Position numbers and translations under genes: made by a program. Below, piece by piece: positions 9,601-16,627 of a stretch of 30,281 bases of DNA (within the stretch, counting starts at the first letter, position 1; every line of letters starts with the position of its first letter). This DNA comes from JABMRP01 sp964444795 (GTDB lineage Bacteria; Planctomycetota; Planctomycetia; Pirellulales; Thermoguttaceae), in assembly GCA_964444795.1 (NCBI GenBank), contig CAYUIQ010000089.1, forward strand, positions 1 to 30,281, read 5' to 3'. The notes below the pieces were generated by a model that was not told where the DNA came from, did no database searches, and saw only the letters and a list, made by a program, of their open reading frames with translations.

Positions 9601-9707
9601 TGGTCGTCATACCGGTCGTCTACAGCACGGTCGACGATCTGGCCGGCTGGGTCCGCCGCATGATCTTCGGCCCTGAGGTCGTTCCAGAGGCCGACGTCAG
9701 CGTTTAG
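6606..9707 (+). CDS. RND-family (HAE1-type) efflux pump inner-membrane subunit
   Basis: This protein of about 1033 aa is the proton-driven inner-membrane transporter of a tripartite efflux pump. The fold runs TM1 (VAINRPVFASMTILALVVFG), a large periplasmic porter domain, TM2-6, a second periplasmic domain and TM8-12. The TM4 proton-relay pair is in GMIVDDSIVVLEN, and its TM10 lysine partner is in GLVTKNAILLVDYTN. The second half repeats the first as in all RND pumps. GTG at 6606 (encoded VKISEVAINRP) gives the standard N-terminus. An in-frame ATG at 6525 would add 27 non-hydrophobic, proline/cysteine-containing residues and is rejected. AGGAT precedes the GTG. The membrane-fusion and outer-membrane partners usually found in the same operon are not in this window. 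The gene upstream is unrelated, so the adaptor must be encoded elsewhere. Confidence 0.95.
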   Translation: MKISEVAINRPVFASMTILALVVFGATAYMTIGVDLFPEVEFPIVTVTVIYPGADPETVETEITDKIEEAVNTIAGIKTLRSESTEGIAQIFIEFKLSEDVNVVSQDVRDKVAAIRRDLPPEIEPPIIEKFDINSSPILAIVVSGPDSIRRLSQYADREVKPRIEGVSGVGNVRLVGDREREIRIWLRADDLLKHNIEAQDVIDTLQTENLEPPGGRVETSDMEMIVKTKGKIENVADFADLIVAHREGTPIHLHNVARVDDGQEDFRSLARLNQERAVSLLVRRQSGENMLQVADEVKRRLDRLRDDLPPGYDLIVAQDLSIFVDQSISEAQGELIRGGVLAVLVILLFLRSLRGSFVAAITIPTTIISTFTFMMAMGFTMNMMTMLALTISVGMIVDDSIVVLENSYRHLEAGMTRMKAALAGISEIGFAVIATSLAIVAVFVPVAFMEGIVGQFFFEFGLTVTFAVVVSTFIAVTLSPMLCSRVLKVSKQHGRFFNVSERIFQRIETAYGKTLRWALGHRAVVLLAAAGIFVGSMAMTGLLGTEFVPQADEDQFNIQVETPIGTAIGVTSADLEQIEALARDMPGVEDVFTTIGAGVEERVNVATVLVRLAPKADRDFSQMDLMQQVRQQIKTRPELEHMKISVEMIPRVGGGGFRTAPVQYNIRGTDLAQLAEFSDRVTQRMKQVSGIEDVNSTYDAGKPQINVEIDRDKAADLHVSVDKLGKAVYALIGGQEVSQFEQDGESYDVRIRLAGADRDDPESILRVPVRNKLGQLKEAREMVDVHRTKGPVQIDRQDRSRQVTVLANLDTSMKLDAAVAAVVAIEKDEGLPPGTTSKFTGDAEMQAESFANIIFSMALAAALIYMVLAAQFESLIHPLTVMLSLPLSVVGALGLLAVTGRTLNIFSMIGMIMLMGLVTKNAILLVDYTNLLRSRGMSKTDALLEAGPVRLRPILMTAMSTMAGMTPVAIGMGSGAETRAPMGTAIVGGLITSTILTLVVIPVVYSTVDDLAGWVRRMIFGPEVVPEADVSV

Positions 9708-9726
9708 GCGGCATTTCTGACGTCGG
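9691..9726. terminator. Bidirectional hairpin between convergent genes
   Basis: A perfect 10-bp stem (CCGACGTCAG at 9691-9700, CTGACGTCGG at 9717-9726) with a 16-base loop straddles the RND stop codon and lies 9 bp from the end of the convergent minus-strand gene. It could end transcription from both sides; there is no T tract. Confidence 0.5.
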
Positions 9727-9735
9727 TGCCGATTC

Positions 9736-12153
9736 TCAGTCCAGCGCGTCCAGCATCGCCGCGGCCTTTTGGCGGACGTCGTCCATCCGCTTGCGGTAGA
9801 TGGTACGCACCTGATTCATGCTCATCGAGAAGCCGTCGGGCACATAGTCGGCAAGTTGGACCGACGTGCGGTGGCAGTTGGGACACGTAAAACTGGCGTC
9901 GCCCGTGTACCAGTGCCGTCCGGTGAAGCCACAACCGGCTTCGTCTCGCTCGCAAACCATGTCATCCGGCGGGTTCTGGGCCACCGCGTCCAGCTTGGGG
10001 CGAATCGCGTCGAGGATCGCGTTGCCTTCGGCCCGAACCCGCTCGATCTCCGCGTCCCGCCAGGCGATGATCGCCGCGCGGCGGTCGGCCTTGCTCTGCC
10101 CGGTCGTCACCGGCGGCAGTGTGTCCTTCGTGGGCTGGTCCGACTCGATGGCATGGAGCGAAAATGCACGGCGAACCTGGGGGCTATTCGAGGGATCGAA
10201 ATCGAGCCGGCCACCGCCGGGTTCGTAGCGATCGGCCGTTACCGAAACTTCGTACACGTCGGTGGGAAGATCGGCAAACGTGACCTGCCCGCTGCCTCCA
10301 GACACACGGGAATCCAGCAGTTGGGACCCTTTCAGCGTAACCGTCGAACCGCCGACGGGGGCCTCCGTCGCCGCGTCGCTTACCGTAACGGTCAGCGTGC
10401 CGACCACCTTGGCCACTTCGACGCCCACCGACGCCGAGCCGAGGACGATGCCGCTCTTCTTCTCGAGCACGTCGACGGCCATCCGCTGACTGCCCCAATC
10501 GGTGTAGCCGTGGGTGCAGTGATCTTCCAACGTGCTGCGCCGCCCGCCGTCGCTGGGATTCCACTCGTAGACCAGTTCGACTCCCTCGGGCGGATCGACG
10601 GCCTCGACGGCGAAATGGAAGGTTGTGGGAATTCGCCCGTCCGGCTCCGCCCGGATCAAGAACGTCGGCTGTGCGAACGAGACGATCAGCTTCACGGTTG
10701 TCGGCGACACATTTTTGCGGCCTACTCGGCAGTCGGTTGCCAGGACGAAGACGACATCGTCGGGCCGAACATCCAACGCGCCGGCCGACTTGCCCTCGGC
10801 GGTGAATTCCACGTCGGGCCGTGGTTGGCCGGGCAGAGGCCGCAGACCTCGGGATCGGAAGACGTCGACGTGGACGCCCTCAGGAAGCGCCTTGCCGAGT
10901 TCCAGCCGGATCTGCTTTCGGCGGCCGAGTTCCTCCCGGTCCCAGAATGCCGAATCGACGCGAAACGCCTGCAGAACCCCGGTACCCGGTCCGTTCAAAC
11001 GAAGACTCACATGGATCTTCCCCTGCTTCCTCTTCAACACGTTCACGTCACCCTCGGCCACCGGCATCGGGTCGCCGGCGGCAAGCACCGCGGGGCTTTC
11101 GCTGCTGAGTTCCAGATAGGCCGCGTAACGCCGATAGAGTTGGCCGGCCCGTGTCCGATCACCCACCTGCCCTGCCAGGAAGGACCAGAAGAAGTTCTCC
11201 GGGATCCGGCCCGTGGTCTTCCGGCGAATCAGGTCCATTCCCGAACGCTTCTTTGCCGTGGCATCGAGCAACGCCTGCGGATTGCCGGCATGGTTGGCGA
11301 AGAGATATTCGAGGAACCAGGCCGTCTGCAACTCGTGCTCGATGTAGACGTCACCCTCGCCCGGTGTGCCGATGTAGGTCAGGGGCTTGTGGATGTAGCG
11401 GCGGTGGATGGAGTCGCCCATCAACCCGGTTCCGCTTGTTGTCCACGCCCGCTCATCTCTGGTGCCTTTCAGGTCGCCTCCCAGCACGGTACCCTGTCCG
11501 CCGCGCGCCCAGGCGATGTGGTGGGCGGCGTAATCGGCCATCGGCTCCGCGATCCATCGCAACCGATCCATCGTGTATCTTCCGCATCGATGTTGCTGCA
11601 AGGCATGGAAGAGTTCATGGGCCGTGTCGTGTCGCCAGCGAGCCAGATTCATCAACGCCTCCTCTTTGGCCGGCACGACCCAGACGTTGATGGTCTCCAC
11701 GTCCGTTGACCAGGAGGCCGTGTCGTTGTCGGGCGTGCCCCGGCGAATCACAACCCAGATGCGACTCGTTGGGGGTTGAAATTGGGCATCCTGATACTCC
11801 TGGTAGGCCGTCTCCAGCATGTTCGTCACGGCGGCGGCAAAGAACAACCCACGCTGGTCCCGGGGCTCCGCTTGAGCGACGTACTTGCGGAGATCGACGG
11901 GGATATCCCATGCGGTAACCGGCCGCGCGCCGGCGCTGAGTTGGGCAAGGATCCGCTTTTCCGAATGCAGCAGGGTCCCGGGATCGATGTCCTTGTAGCT
12001 GGTCACCTCGAAGTGATCGGAGAGTATCAAGAAGCTGTCACGGCGCTCCTTGACGGTGATTCGACCATCGACCGCCGCACGGCCTATCTCGGCTCCCGGC
12101 CCCGAGATGCACACCGCCATCACCACCATCCACGAGAATCGCCTACCGCGCAT
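9736..12153 (-). CDS. Exported HExxH metallopeptidase-like protein with carboxypeptidase regulatory-like domain
   Basis: This 805-aa protein has an N-terminal signal (RRFSWMVVMAVCISGPGAEIGRAA) and a GGAGG site 8 bp before ATG. A zinc protease signature HELFH is at 179-183 (TAHELFHALQQH). WIAEPMADYAA 20 residues later supplies a likely third zinc ligand, E203, a gluzincin arrangement. Residues about 200-370 are helical. The middle is predicted beta-rich, and residues about 600-680 match the carboxypeptidase regulatory-like (prealbumin-like) domain (GTLTVTVSDAATEAPVGGSTV, FADLPTDVYEVSV). The C-terminus has a four-cysteine cluster (MVCERDEAGCGF..FTCPNC) that could hold a second zinc, then a charged helix. 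It is probably exported to periplasm or surface. Substrate is unknown; I know no named peptidase with this exact order. It runs convergent to the RND gene. Confidence 0.9.
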   Translation of the reverse strand: MRGRRFSWMVVMAVCISGPGAEIGRAAVDGRITVKERRDSFLILSDHFEVTSYKDIDPGTLLHSEKRILAQLSAGARPVTAWDIPVDLRKYVAQAEPRDQRGLFFAAAVTNMLETAYQEYQDAQFQPPTSRIWVVIRRGTPDNDTASWSTDVETINVWVVPAKEEALMNLARWRHDTAHELFHALQQHRCGRYTMDRLRWIAEPMADYAAHHIAWARGGQGTVLGGDLKGTRDERAWTTSGTGLMGDSIHRRYIHKPLTYIGTPGEGDVYIEHELQTAWFLEYLFANHAGNPQALLDATAKKRSGMDLIRRKTTGRIPENFFWSFLAGQVGDRTRAGQLYRRYAAYLELSSESPAVLAAGDPMPVAEGDVNVLKRKQGKIHVSLRLNGPGTGVLQAFRVDSAFWDREELGRRKQIRLELGKALPEGVHVDVFRSRGLRPLPGQPRPDVEFTAEGKSAGALDVRPDDVVFVLATDCRVGRKNVSPTTVKLIVSFAQPTFLIRAEPDGRIPTTFHFAVEAVDPPEGVELVYEWNPSDGGRRSTLEDHCTHGYTDWGSQRMAVDVLEKKSGIVLGSASVGVEVAKVVGTLTVTVSDAATEAPVGGSTVTLKGSQLLDSRVSGGSGQVTFADLPTDVYEVSVTADRYEPGGGRLDFDPSNSPQVRRAFSLHAIESDQPTKDTLPPVTTGQSKADRRAAIIAWRDAEIERVRAEGNAILDAIRPKLDAVAQNPPDDMVCERDEAGCGFTGRHWYTGDASFTCPNCHRTSVQLADYVPDGFSMSMNQVRTIYRKRMDDVRQKAAAMLDALD

Positions 12154-12485
12154 TTCGACTTCCTCCGACTGCTACTTGCCATGTCTGATCTGGATCGAGC
12201 CGTGCGTTCCCTGGCGGCCCATGAGCAGATTTTGCCTGAGAGGAAGTATCGTCAAGGTTTACCTCGGATGTAGCATGGTAAAGCCGGCCGGTTGCGCAAC
12301 GCCGGAAAACTCCGCATTCCGTGCGGGTTGCACCGCCTGTAGCGGACAACAGAAGACCGTTTCGGACCCCGTAGACGGGAACGCCCCAGTAAACGGGAAG
12401 GATCGAGCCAAGGTCCCCGGCAGATGAGCCGCGAAAGGTGTCGGCCGCCAGATTTGGCTAGAAGCAGGAGAGAGGCGTGAAGAGA

Positions 12486-12541
12486 AAGGGCAAAGCGTCG
12501 GCGAGGATGGAAAAGACGGTCTCGCTGATGCTTCGCCCTTA
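12486..12541. repeat. REP-like palindrome, copy 2
   Basis: Arms AAGGGCAAAGCGTCGGCGAG (12486-12505) and CTCGCTGATGCTTCGCCCTT pair with 3 mismatches in 20. Loop and inner arm share GCGAGGATGGAAAAGAC with the element at 1866-1924. It has no coding potential. The mismatches suggest it is older or decaying relative to copy 1. Confidence 0.8.
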
Positions 12542-12572
12542 CCCGTTCAACAGCCCGTTCTCCCTGAGGGAC

Positions 12573-12602
12573 AGGCGATCCGCGCCGAAGCGCGGGTCGC
12601 CT
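12573..12602 (-). terminator. Stem-loop after the response regulator gene
   Basis: AGGCGATCCGCGC and GCGCGGGTCGCCT pair with one mismatch around a CGAA loop, 38 bp past the stop of the minus-strand response regulator. It is a likely transcription end or RNA-stabilising hairpin; no U tract follows on the minus strand. Confidence 0.45.
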
Positions 12603-12640
12603 GATGAGGCCGGGGCCGCATACGGATGGACAACGGGTCG

Positions 12641-13273
12641 CTAAACCAGGCCCTTGCGCACCGCCCAGACGGCGGCTTGCGTGCGATCGCTGACGGCGAT
12701 CTTTCGCAAGATGTTCTGCACGTGTTCCTTGACCGTCTCGACGCTGATCTCCAGCGAACGTCCGATTTCCTTGTTGCTCAACCCCAGGGCAACGTGTCGC
12801 AGAACTTGCGTCTCGCGCTGCGTCAGCGGCACATCGTCGTCGTCGATCACCTGGCGAACTTTCATCGCGCCGGCGATTCGCCGAAGTTCTCCGGCCCGGG
12901 ACGGGGATTCGCCGGCGGCAGCGGCGGTGATCGTTGTGATGATGTCCTCGCGCTTCGAGCCTTTCAGTACGTAGTCGCAAGCGCCCAGCGCCACCGCACG
13001 CGCGATGTACGTGGGGTTGTCGTAGGTCGAGAGCATGACCACGTAGCTGTCGGGCACTTCCACCCGCAGCTTCTCCAGCGTCGACAGGCCGTCGCCGTCC
13101 GGCATACGGATGTCGAGCAAGATCACGTCGGGCTTGTGTTCCTTAGCCTGTACGATGCATTCGGCACCCGTGGCCGCCTCGGCAATGATCTCGATGTCCG
13201 TACCGGCCAGCAGGCTAACGAGCCCGGTGCGGATGACCTGATGGTCGTCAGCGACCAACATTCGAATACTCAT
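12641..13273 (-). CDS. NarL/FixJ-type response regulator
   Basis: This 210-aa DNA-binding response regulator has an N-terminal receiver domain: acidic pair in VADDHQ at 8-10, phospho-acceptor D54 in LLDIRMPDG, switch Ser/Thr in VVMLSTYD and lysine in YVLKGSK. The C-terminal LuxR-type helix-turn-helix is LTQRETQVLRHVALGLSNKE followed by VETVKEHVQNIL. A short acidic linker (VIDDDD) joins them. ATG at 13273 is chosen because GGAGATTT lies 9 bp upstream. An in-frame ATG 18 bp earlier would place that ribosome site inside the gene. No histidine kinase is adjacent, so it is an orphan in this window. It is divergent from the sigma-54 activator gene, about 640 bp away. Confidence 0.95.
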   Translation of the reverse strand: MSIRMLVADDHQVIRTGLVSLLAGTDIEIIAEAATGAECIVQAKEHKPDVILLDIRMPDGDGLSTLEKLRVEVPDSYVVMLSTYDNPTYIARAVALGACDYVLKGSKREDIITTITAAAAGESPSRAGELRRIAGAMKVRQVIDDDDVPLTQRETQVLRHVALGLSNKEIGRSLEISVETVKEHVQNILRKIAVSDRTQAAVWAVRKGLV

Positions 13274-13909
13274 AAGGAAATCTCCAGACAAGGGGTGGTG
13301 GTCGACCGTGGAATCTCGACGGATCGCCTACGGGCGAGGACGCGTCATCGGTCGAGGAATGGTTCCCGCGGAATTTCGGTTATCGGAGGAATCGGTCAGG
13401 TTATTTTCTCTCGGCCAGACCCTTGGGTCGAGTGCCTCAAGTCACACATGCCGGGGGCCCCCCCCCGCATTCGTACAATAATAGTGTACTGACGGCCCGC
13501 ATGGAATGCCCCGTTAGCACTAATCAACCCCCACGATCCAGCGGGATATACGTTTGAATTCGCCCCTGGCAGTGGGGTGGAGGGGGTTCTCTTTTTTCTT
13601 GATTTATTGCCGACCAGGAAGGTCTCAGGCCGGCGCTTACTACCGCAGTGGCAGGGAGTTGGGCCAATCGATCAGGCTGCGCCCTACGGCACGGACAATA
13701 CCCCCCGTTTCCTTCGCCCGTCTCGATTTGCCACGTTGACTCGGTGCATCCCGTGACGTAGATAATTGTCGACAGCCCATGCTGTTCTGCCCCGTCAGGC
13801 GGCAAAGCGAGCGAGTTCCGCTTCGTTTATACCGCTCGGTATGGGGGGGACGGCGACTCGATGGCCCCACCGGTCGTCGGGCAATACAAGCGAGATCACA
13901 GGTGAACTC
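13274..13909. other. Divergent intergenic region
   Basis: This 636-bp gap lies between two divergent response regulators. No reading frame here has coding character; the + strand frame leading into the sigma-54 activator translates to low-quality sequence. There is a run of nine C's near 13457-13465, a short inverted repeat GTAC(A)..(T)GTAC near 13476-13492 that could be an operator, and a possible promoter at 13736-13766. Confidence 0.45.
13736..13766 (+). promoter_or_regulatory. Possible sigma-70-type promoter for the sigma-54 activator gene
   Basis: TTGACT (13736-13741, 5/6 match to TTGACA) and GATAAT (13761-13766, 5/6 match to TATAAT) lie 19 bp apart, longer than ideal, about 145 bp before the chosen start. 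The -35 match may be chance. Confidence 0.25.
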
Positions 13910-15289
13910 ATGAAGCGTGCTTCGCTGCTATTGGTGGACGACGATCGCCAGGTGCTCGGTTCGATGGCCGATTGGCTTCGAGAGCAAGGTTTCCAACTGG
14001 ACACTGCCTCGACTTTCTCCGAGGCGATCGCGGCGGTGGGACGAAAAAAGTTCGATTTGGTCTTGGCCGACATCCGCTTGCCCGACGGCGACGGCTTCGA
14101 CATTCTCGCCCATTGCCGCCAGCATCACCCCAACATGTCGGTGATTCTGCTCACCGGGTACGGGACGGTCGAGACCGCGATTGAGGCGATCCGAGCCGGC
14201 GCGTTCGATTTCCTCACCAAGCCGCTGATCGACGAAGAATTGGAAATGGCGATTGAACGGGCCCTGAATCAACGGGAAGTGATCGAAGAGAATAAGAACC
14301 TCAAAGCCCAACTCGACATGCGGTTCGCGATCGAGAACATCGTCGGACACGATCACCGCATGCTCAAGATCTTCGATATCGTCGACAGCGTGGCCGACAC
14401 GAAAGCCACCGTGCTGATCACCGGGGAAAGCGGAACCGGAAAGTCGCTGATCGCTCGGGCCATCAACCGAAGAAGCTCGCGGCGCGACAAACCCTTTATC
14501 GAAGTCGCCTGCGGGGCACTTCCCGAGACGCTGCTGGAAAGCGAACTCTTCGGACATGCCGCCGGCGCGTTCACCGGGGCCGTCGGCGACAAGATCGGAA
14601 AATTCATGCAGGCCGACGGGGGGACGATTTTCCTCGACGAAATCGGTACCGCCAGCACTGCCATGCAAGTAAAATTACTGCGAATTTTGCAGGATATGGA
14701 ATTTGAGCAGGTCGGAGGCACCAAGACCTTCCGTGTCGACGCCCGGGTGATTCTGGCCACCAATGACGATCTGGCCAAGGCCGTGGCCGAGGGCCGGTTC
14801 CGTCAGGACCTCTTCTACCGGATCAACGTCATCAACATCGAGTTGCCGCCGCTGCGCCAGCGCATCGGCGACATTCCTCTGCTGGCCGAGCATTTTCTCG
14901 GCCAGGTCTGCGAGGACTCGGGAAAACAGGTGCAGGGATTCACCGACGAAGCCATGGCCGCGCTGCAGCGCCATGCCTGGCCCGGCAACGTCCGCGAACT
15001 GCAAAACGTCTTGGAACGCGCCGTACTGCTGGGCAAGGGCGGCACGGTTGGTGTGGACGACCTGCCTGCCACCCTGACGGTCGACTGCCAGGTGGCCGTC
15101 GAGTCGGTCGGAGGCCGTACCCTCAAGCAGGCCCTCGAAGCGCCCGAACGGCAGATTATCCGCGAATCCCTCGTCGCCAACCAGTGGAACCGCCACGCCA
15201 CCGCCGAGGCCTTGGGGATCAATCGCACCACCCTCTATAAGAAAATGAAGCGGCTCGGTCTGGAATCGGGCCAGCACGCGGTGAGCTGA
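13910..15289 (+). CDS. NtrC-family sigma-54-dependent response regulator
   Basis: This 459-aa activator has three domains. The receiver (1-120) has acidic residues D10-D12, phospho-acceptor D54 (VLADIRLPDG), T82 and K104. The AAA+ domain (about 140-375) has Walker A GESGTGKS (172-179), the sigma-54 contact loop GAFTGA (219-224), Walker B GGTIFLDE (237-244), an arginine-finger region (FRQDLFYRINV) and a sensor II WPGNVRELQN. The Fis-type helix-turn-helix at the C-terminus is NRHATAEALGINRTTLYKKM. It remodels sigma-54 RNA polymerase at enhancer-bound promoters. ATG 13910 with AGGTGA upstream puts the receiver at the N-terminus; an in-frame ATG at 13766 would add 48 low-complexity residues. No partner kinase is adjacent, and I see no clear -24/-12 promoter in the window as a target. 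Confidence 0.95.
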   Translation: MKRASLLLVDDDRQVLGSMADWLREQGFQLDTASTFSEAIAAVGRKKFDLVLADIRLPDGDGFDILAHCRQHHPNMSVILLTGYGTVETAIEAIRAGAFDFLTKPLIDEELEMAIERALNQREVIEENKNLKAQLDMRFAIENIVGHDHRMLKIFDIVDSVADTKATVLITGESGTGKSLIARAINRRSSRRDKPFIEVACGALPETLLESELFGHAAGAFTGAVGDKIGKFMQADGGTIFLDEIGTASTAMQVKLLRILQDMEFEQVGGTKTFRVDARVILATNDDLAKAVAEGRFRQDLFYRINVINIELPPLRQRIGDIPLLAEHFLGQVCEDSGKQVQGFTDEAMAALQRHAWPGNVRELQNVLERAVLLGKGGTVGVDDLPATLTVDCQVAVESVGGRTLKQALEAPERQIIRESLVANQWNRHATAEALGINRTTLYKKMKRLGLESGQHAVS

Positions 15290-15964
15290 GAACGGGTCAC
15301 CAGAAGAACGGCACACCCCCCCATGAGGTGTATTTTCGCCCGAAATCGTGTTTTCCTGCTGGATGAGGTCGAGATTCTCGGAAATTTTTTTCCGCGATTT
15401 CTCGGGGGGTGCATATCGTGTTCCTGACTGCCTGAGTCTCTCGGACCGTCGACCGAAACACTCACGGCCCCCCGTCAACCGCAGTACGGGATGATACCCC
15501 TTCGTTTTGGGGAGGCATGGGTATTGTGCCGTGCGACGTAACGGCGACGGGCGTATGCGGCCTGACTGCGTTCTGTTGTCCGATCGAAGCGGACTCATCA
15601 GCGTAACTCATTATCCCCTAAGATACATATGTTTCGCGGTCGCAGAGCATCGGATCAACGGGGGGGTAGGCTTCGTTTCCTGCGGGGATAGATGCTGCCA
15701 AGGCGTAAGCACCCCCCGTTAACAGGGGGCCGATGAGCCACGATGGCGAATGACGCCAGGCCCGGCAGGCGCCGAATCGCCACACCCGACCGGTAGAAAG
15801 CGATACATCGAAAGAGGGGCATGGGGGCATGTTGCAGCTCTTTAATGCTAACTAATAGTCTTCAAAAGTTGACATAAGCGTGTAAAATAGAGAGGCGATA
15901 AGTGAATAGTGGAAAGAACGAAAGGCCACTCGCGCATGGTCCGATGTTTTGGAGGCAATACGCT
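15290..15964. other. Intergenic stretch with hairpins, no gene
   Basis: This 675-bp stretch has no supported coding frame. It contains a T-rich imperfect palindrome near 15378-15404 (GGAAA..TTTCC), which may end the sigma-54 activator transcript. A CCCCC-GTTAACA-GGGGG hairpin lies at 15713-15729. An AT-rich patch at 15841-15890 has TTGACA at 15869 and TAAAAT at 15883, but these are only 8 bp apart and do not make a standard promoter. The patch is still the likeliest promoter area for the hemerythrin-like gene. Confidence 0.45.
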
Positions 15965-16411
15965 ATGAATACCTCGACACCGGAATTCGACGCACACGAA
16001 ACGACTCTGGACGACCATCGAGCATTGCAGTGGATTCTTGAGGCGATCGATCGTGCCCTGCTCGAACGAACCGCTTCGACCGCCGAGATTGGAGCCCTGC
16101 TCACCCAACTTGGCAGTGTTTTGATCCTGCTCTTCGAGCAGGAGGAAGAGGGCGGCTACTTTGCCGATGCCCTCTCCCATGCACCGCGCATGGTCGCCCG
16201 GGCCAACGCTCTGATGGCCCAGCACCCGGCGATGGCGGCCACGGCCAGGGCCATCGCTCAAAACGCTCACCACGGCGACGGATCCGACGACTGGTGGGAT
16301 CGGACACAAGAACTTTTCCTCGCGTTCGTTGACGAACTGGGTGAGCACGAGTCGCACGAGAACCGCCTGCTCCAGGAAGTCTACGCCCAGGATATCGGGT
16401 CGCACGACTGA
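15965..16411 (+). CDS. Hemerythrin-like HHE domain protein
   Basis: This 148-aa protein is predicted as a four-helix bundle. The helix starts carry hemerythrin-type residues: LDDHRALQWIL (H18), LILLFEQEEEGGYF, MAQHPAM and DELGEHESHENRLLQEVYAQDIG, close to the H-x3-E, H-x4-D iron-binding pattern. The second helix has FEQEEE where most family members have H-F-x2-E-E, so one histidine ligand may be missing and a mono-iron or non-iron role is possible. The start at 15965 is set by GGAGGCAATA 5-14 bp upstream. Usual roles of the family are oxygen, iron or nitric-oxide sensing or storage; which applies here is unknown. It has no obvious operon partner. Confidence 0.75.
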   Translation: MNTSTPEFDAHETTLDDHRALQWILEAIDRALLERTASTAEIGALLTQLGSVLILLFEQEEEGGYFADALSHAPRMVARANALMAQHPAMAATARAIAQNAHHGDGSDDWWDRTQELFLAFVDELGEHESHENRLLQEVYAQDIGSHD

Positions 16412-16627
16412 TATCTCTTCAGAGTCAACCTCATCCGTCGGGTAGCCAGGGCCTTTCTCCGCCGGTGTTTTGCGCTGGGCTGAGCCTCGCCCTGTCGGCG
16501 GGAAATCGGATTCCGAGGGCTGGGGTCCCCTCGAATTTGACGCGGCATCGGCGGGTCATCATAATTGAGCGGACTTGACTTGACTGCTTCGCCCAAGAAC
16601 CGATCACCCGTGCGGAGGCTGACCCTC

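Larger units (their letters stand above)
12154..12640. other. Intergenic stretch with REP-like copy 2 and a hairpin
   Basis: No coding frame is supported. It contains the second REP-like palindrome (12486-12541) and a strong stem-loop at 12573-12602. The first 300 bp are the upstream region of the minus-strand metallopeptidase-like gene; I see no clear promoter boxes. Confidence 0.5.

Noticed and set aside
9769..11709. 646-aa + strand frame opposite the metallopeptidase-like gene
   Set aside because: No recognisable motif; the minus strand has a ribosome site, signal peptide and HExxH motif.
13524..13870. Minus-strand frames of 76-93 aa between the two response regulators
   Set aside because: Low-quality composition, no start signals and no motif.
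15869..15888. TTGACA and TAAAAT as a promoter
   Set aside because: Spacing is 8 bp, far from the usual 16-18 bp.
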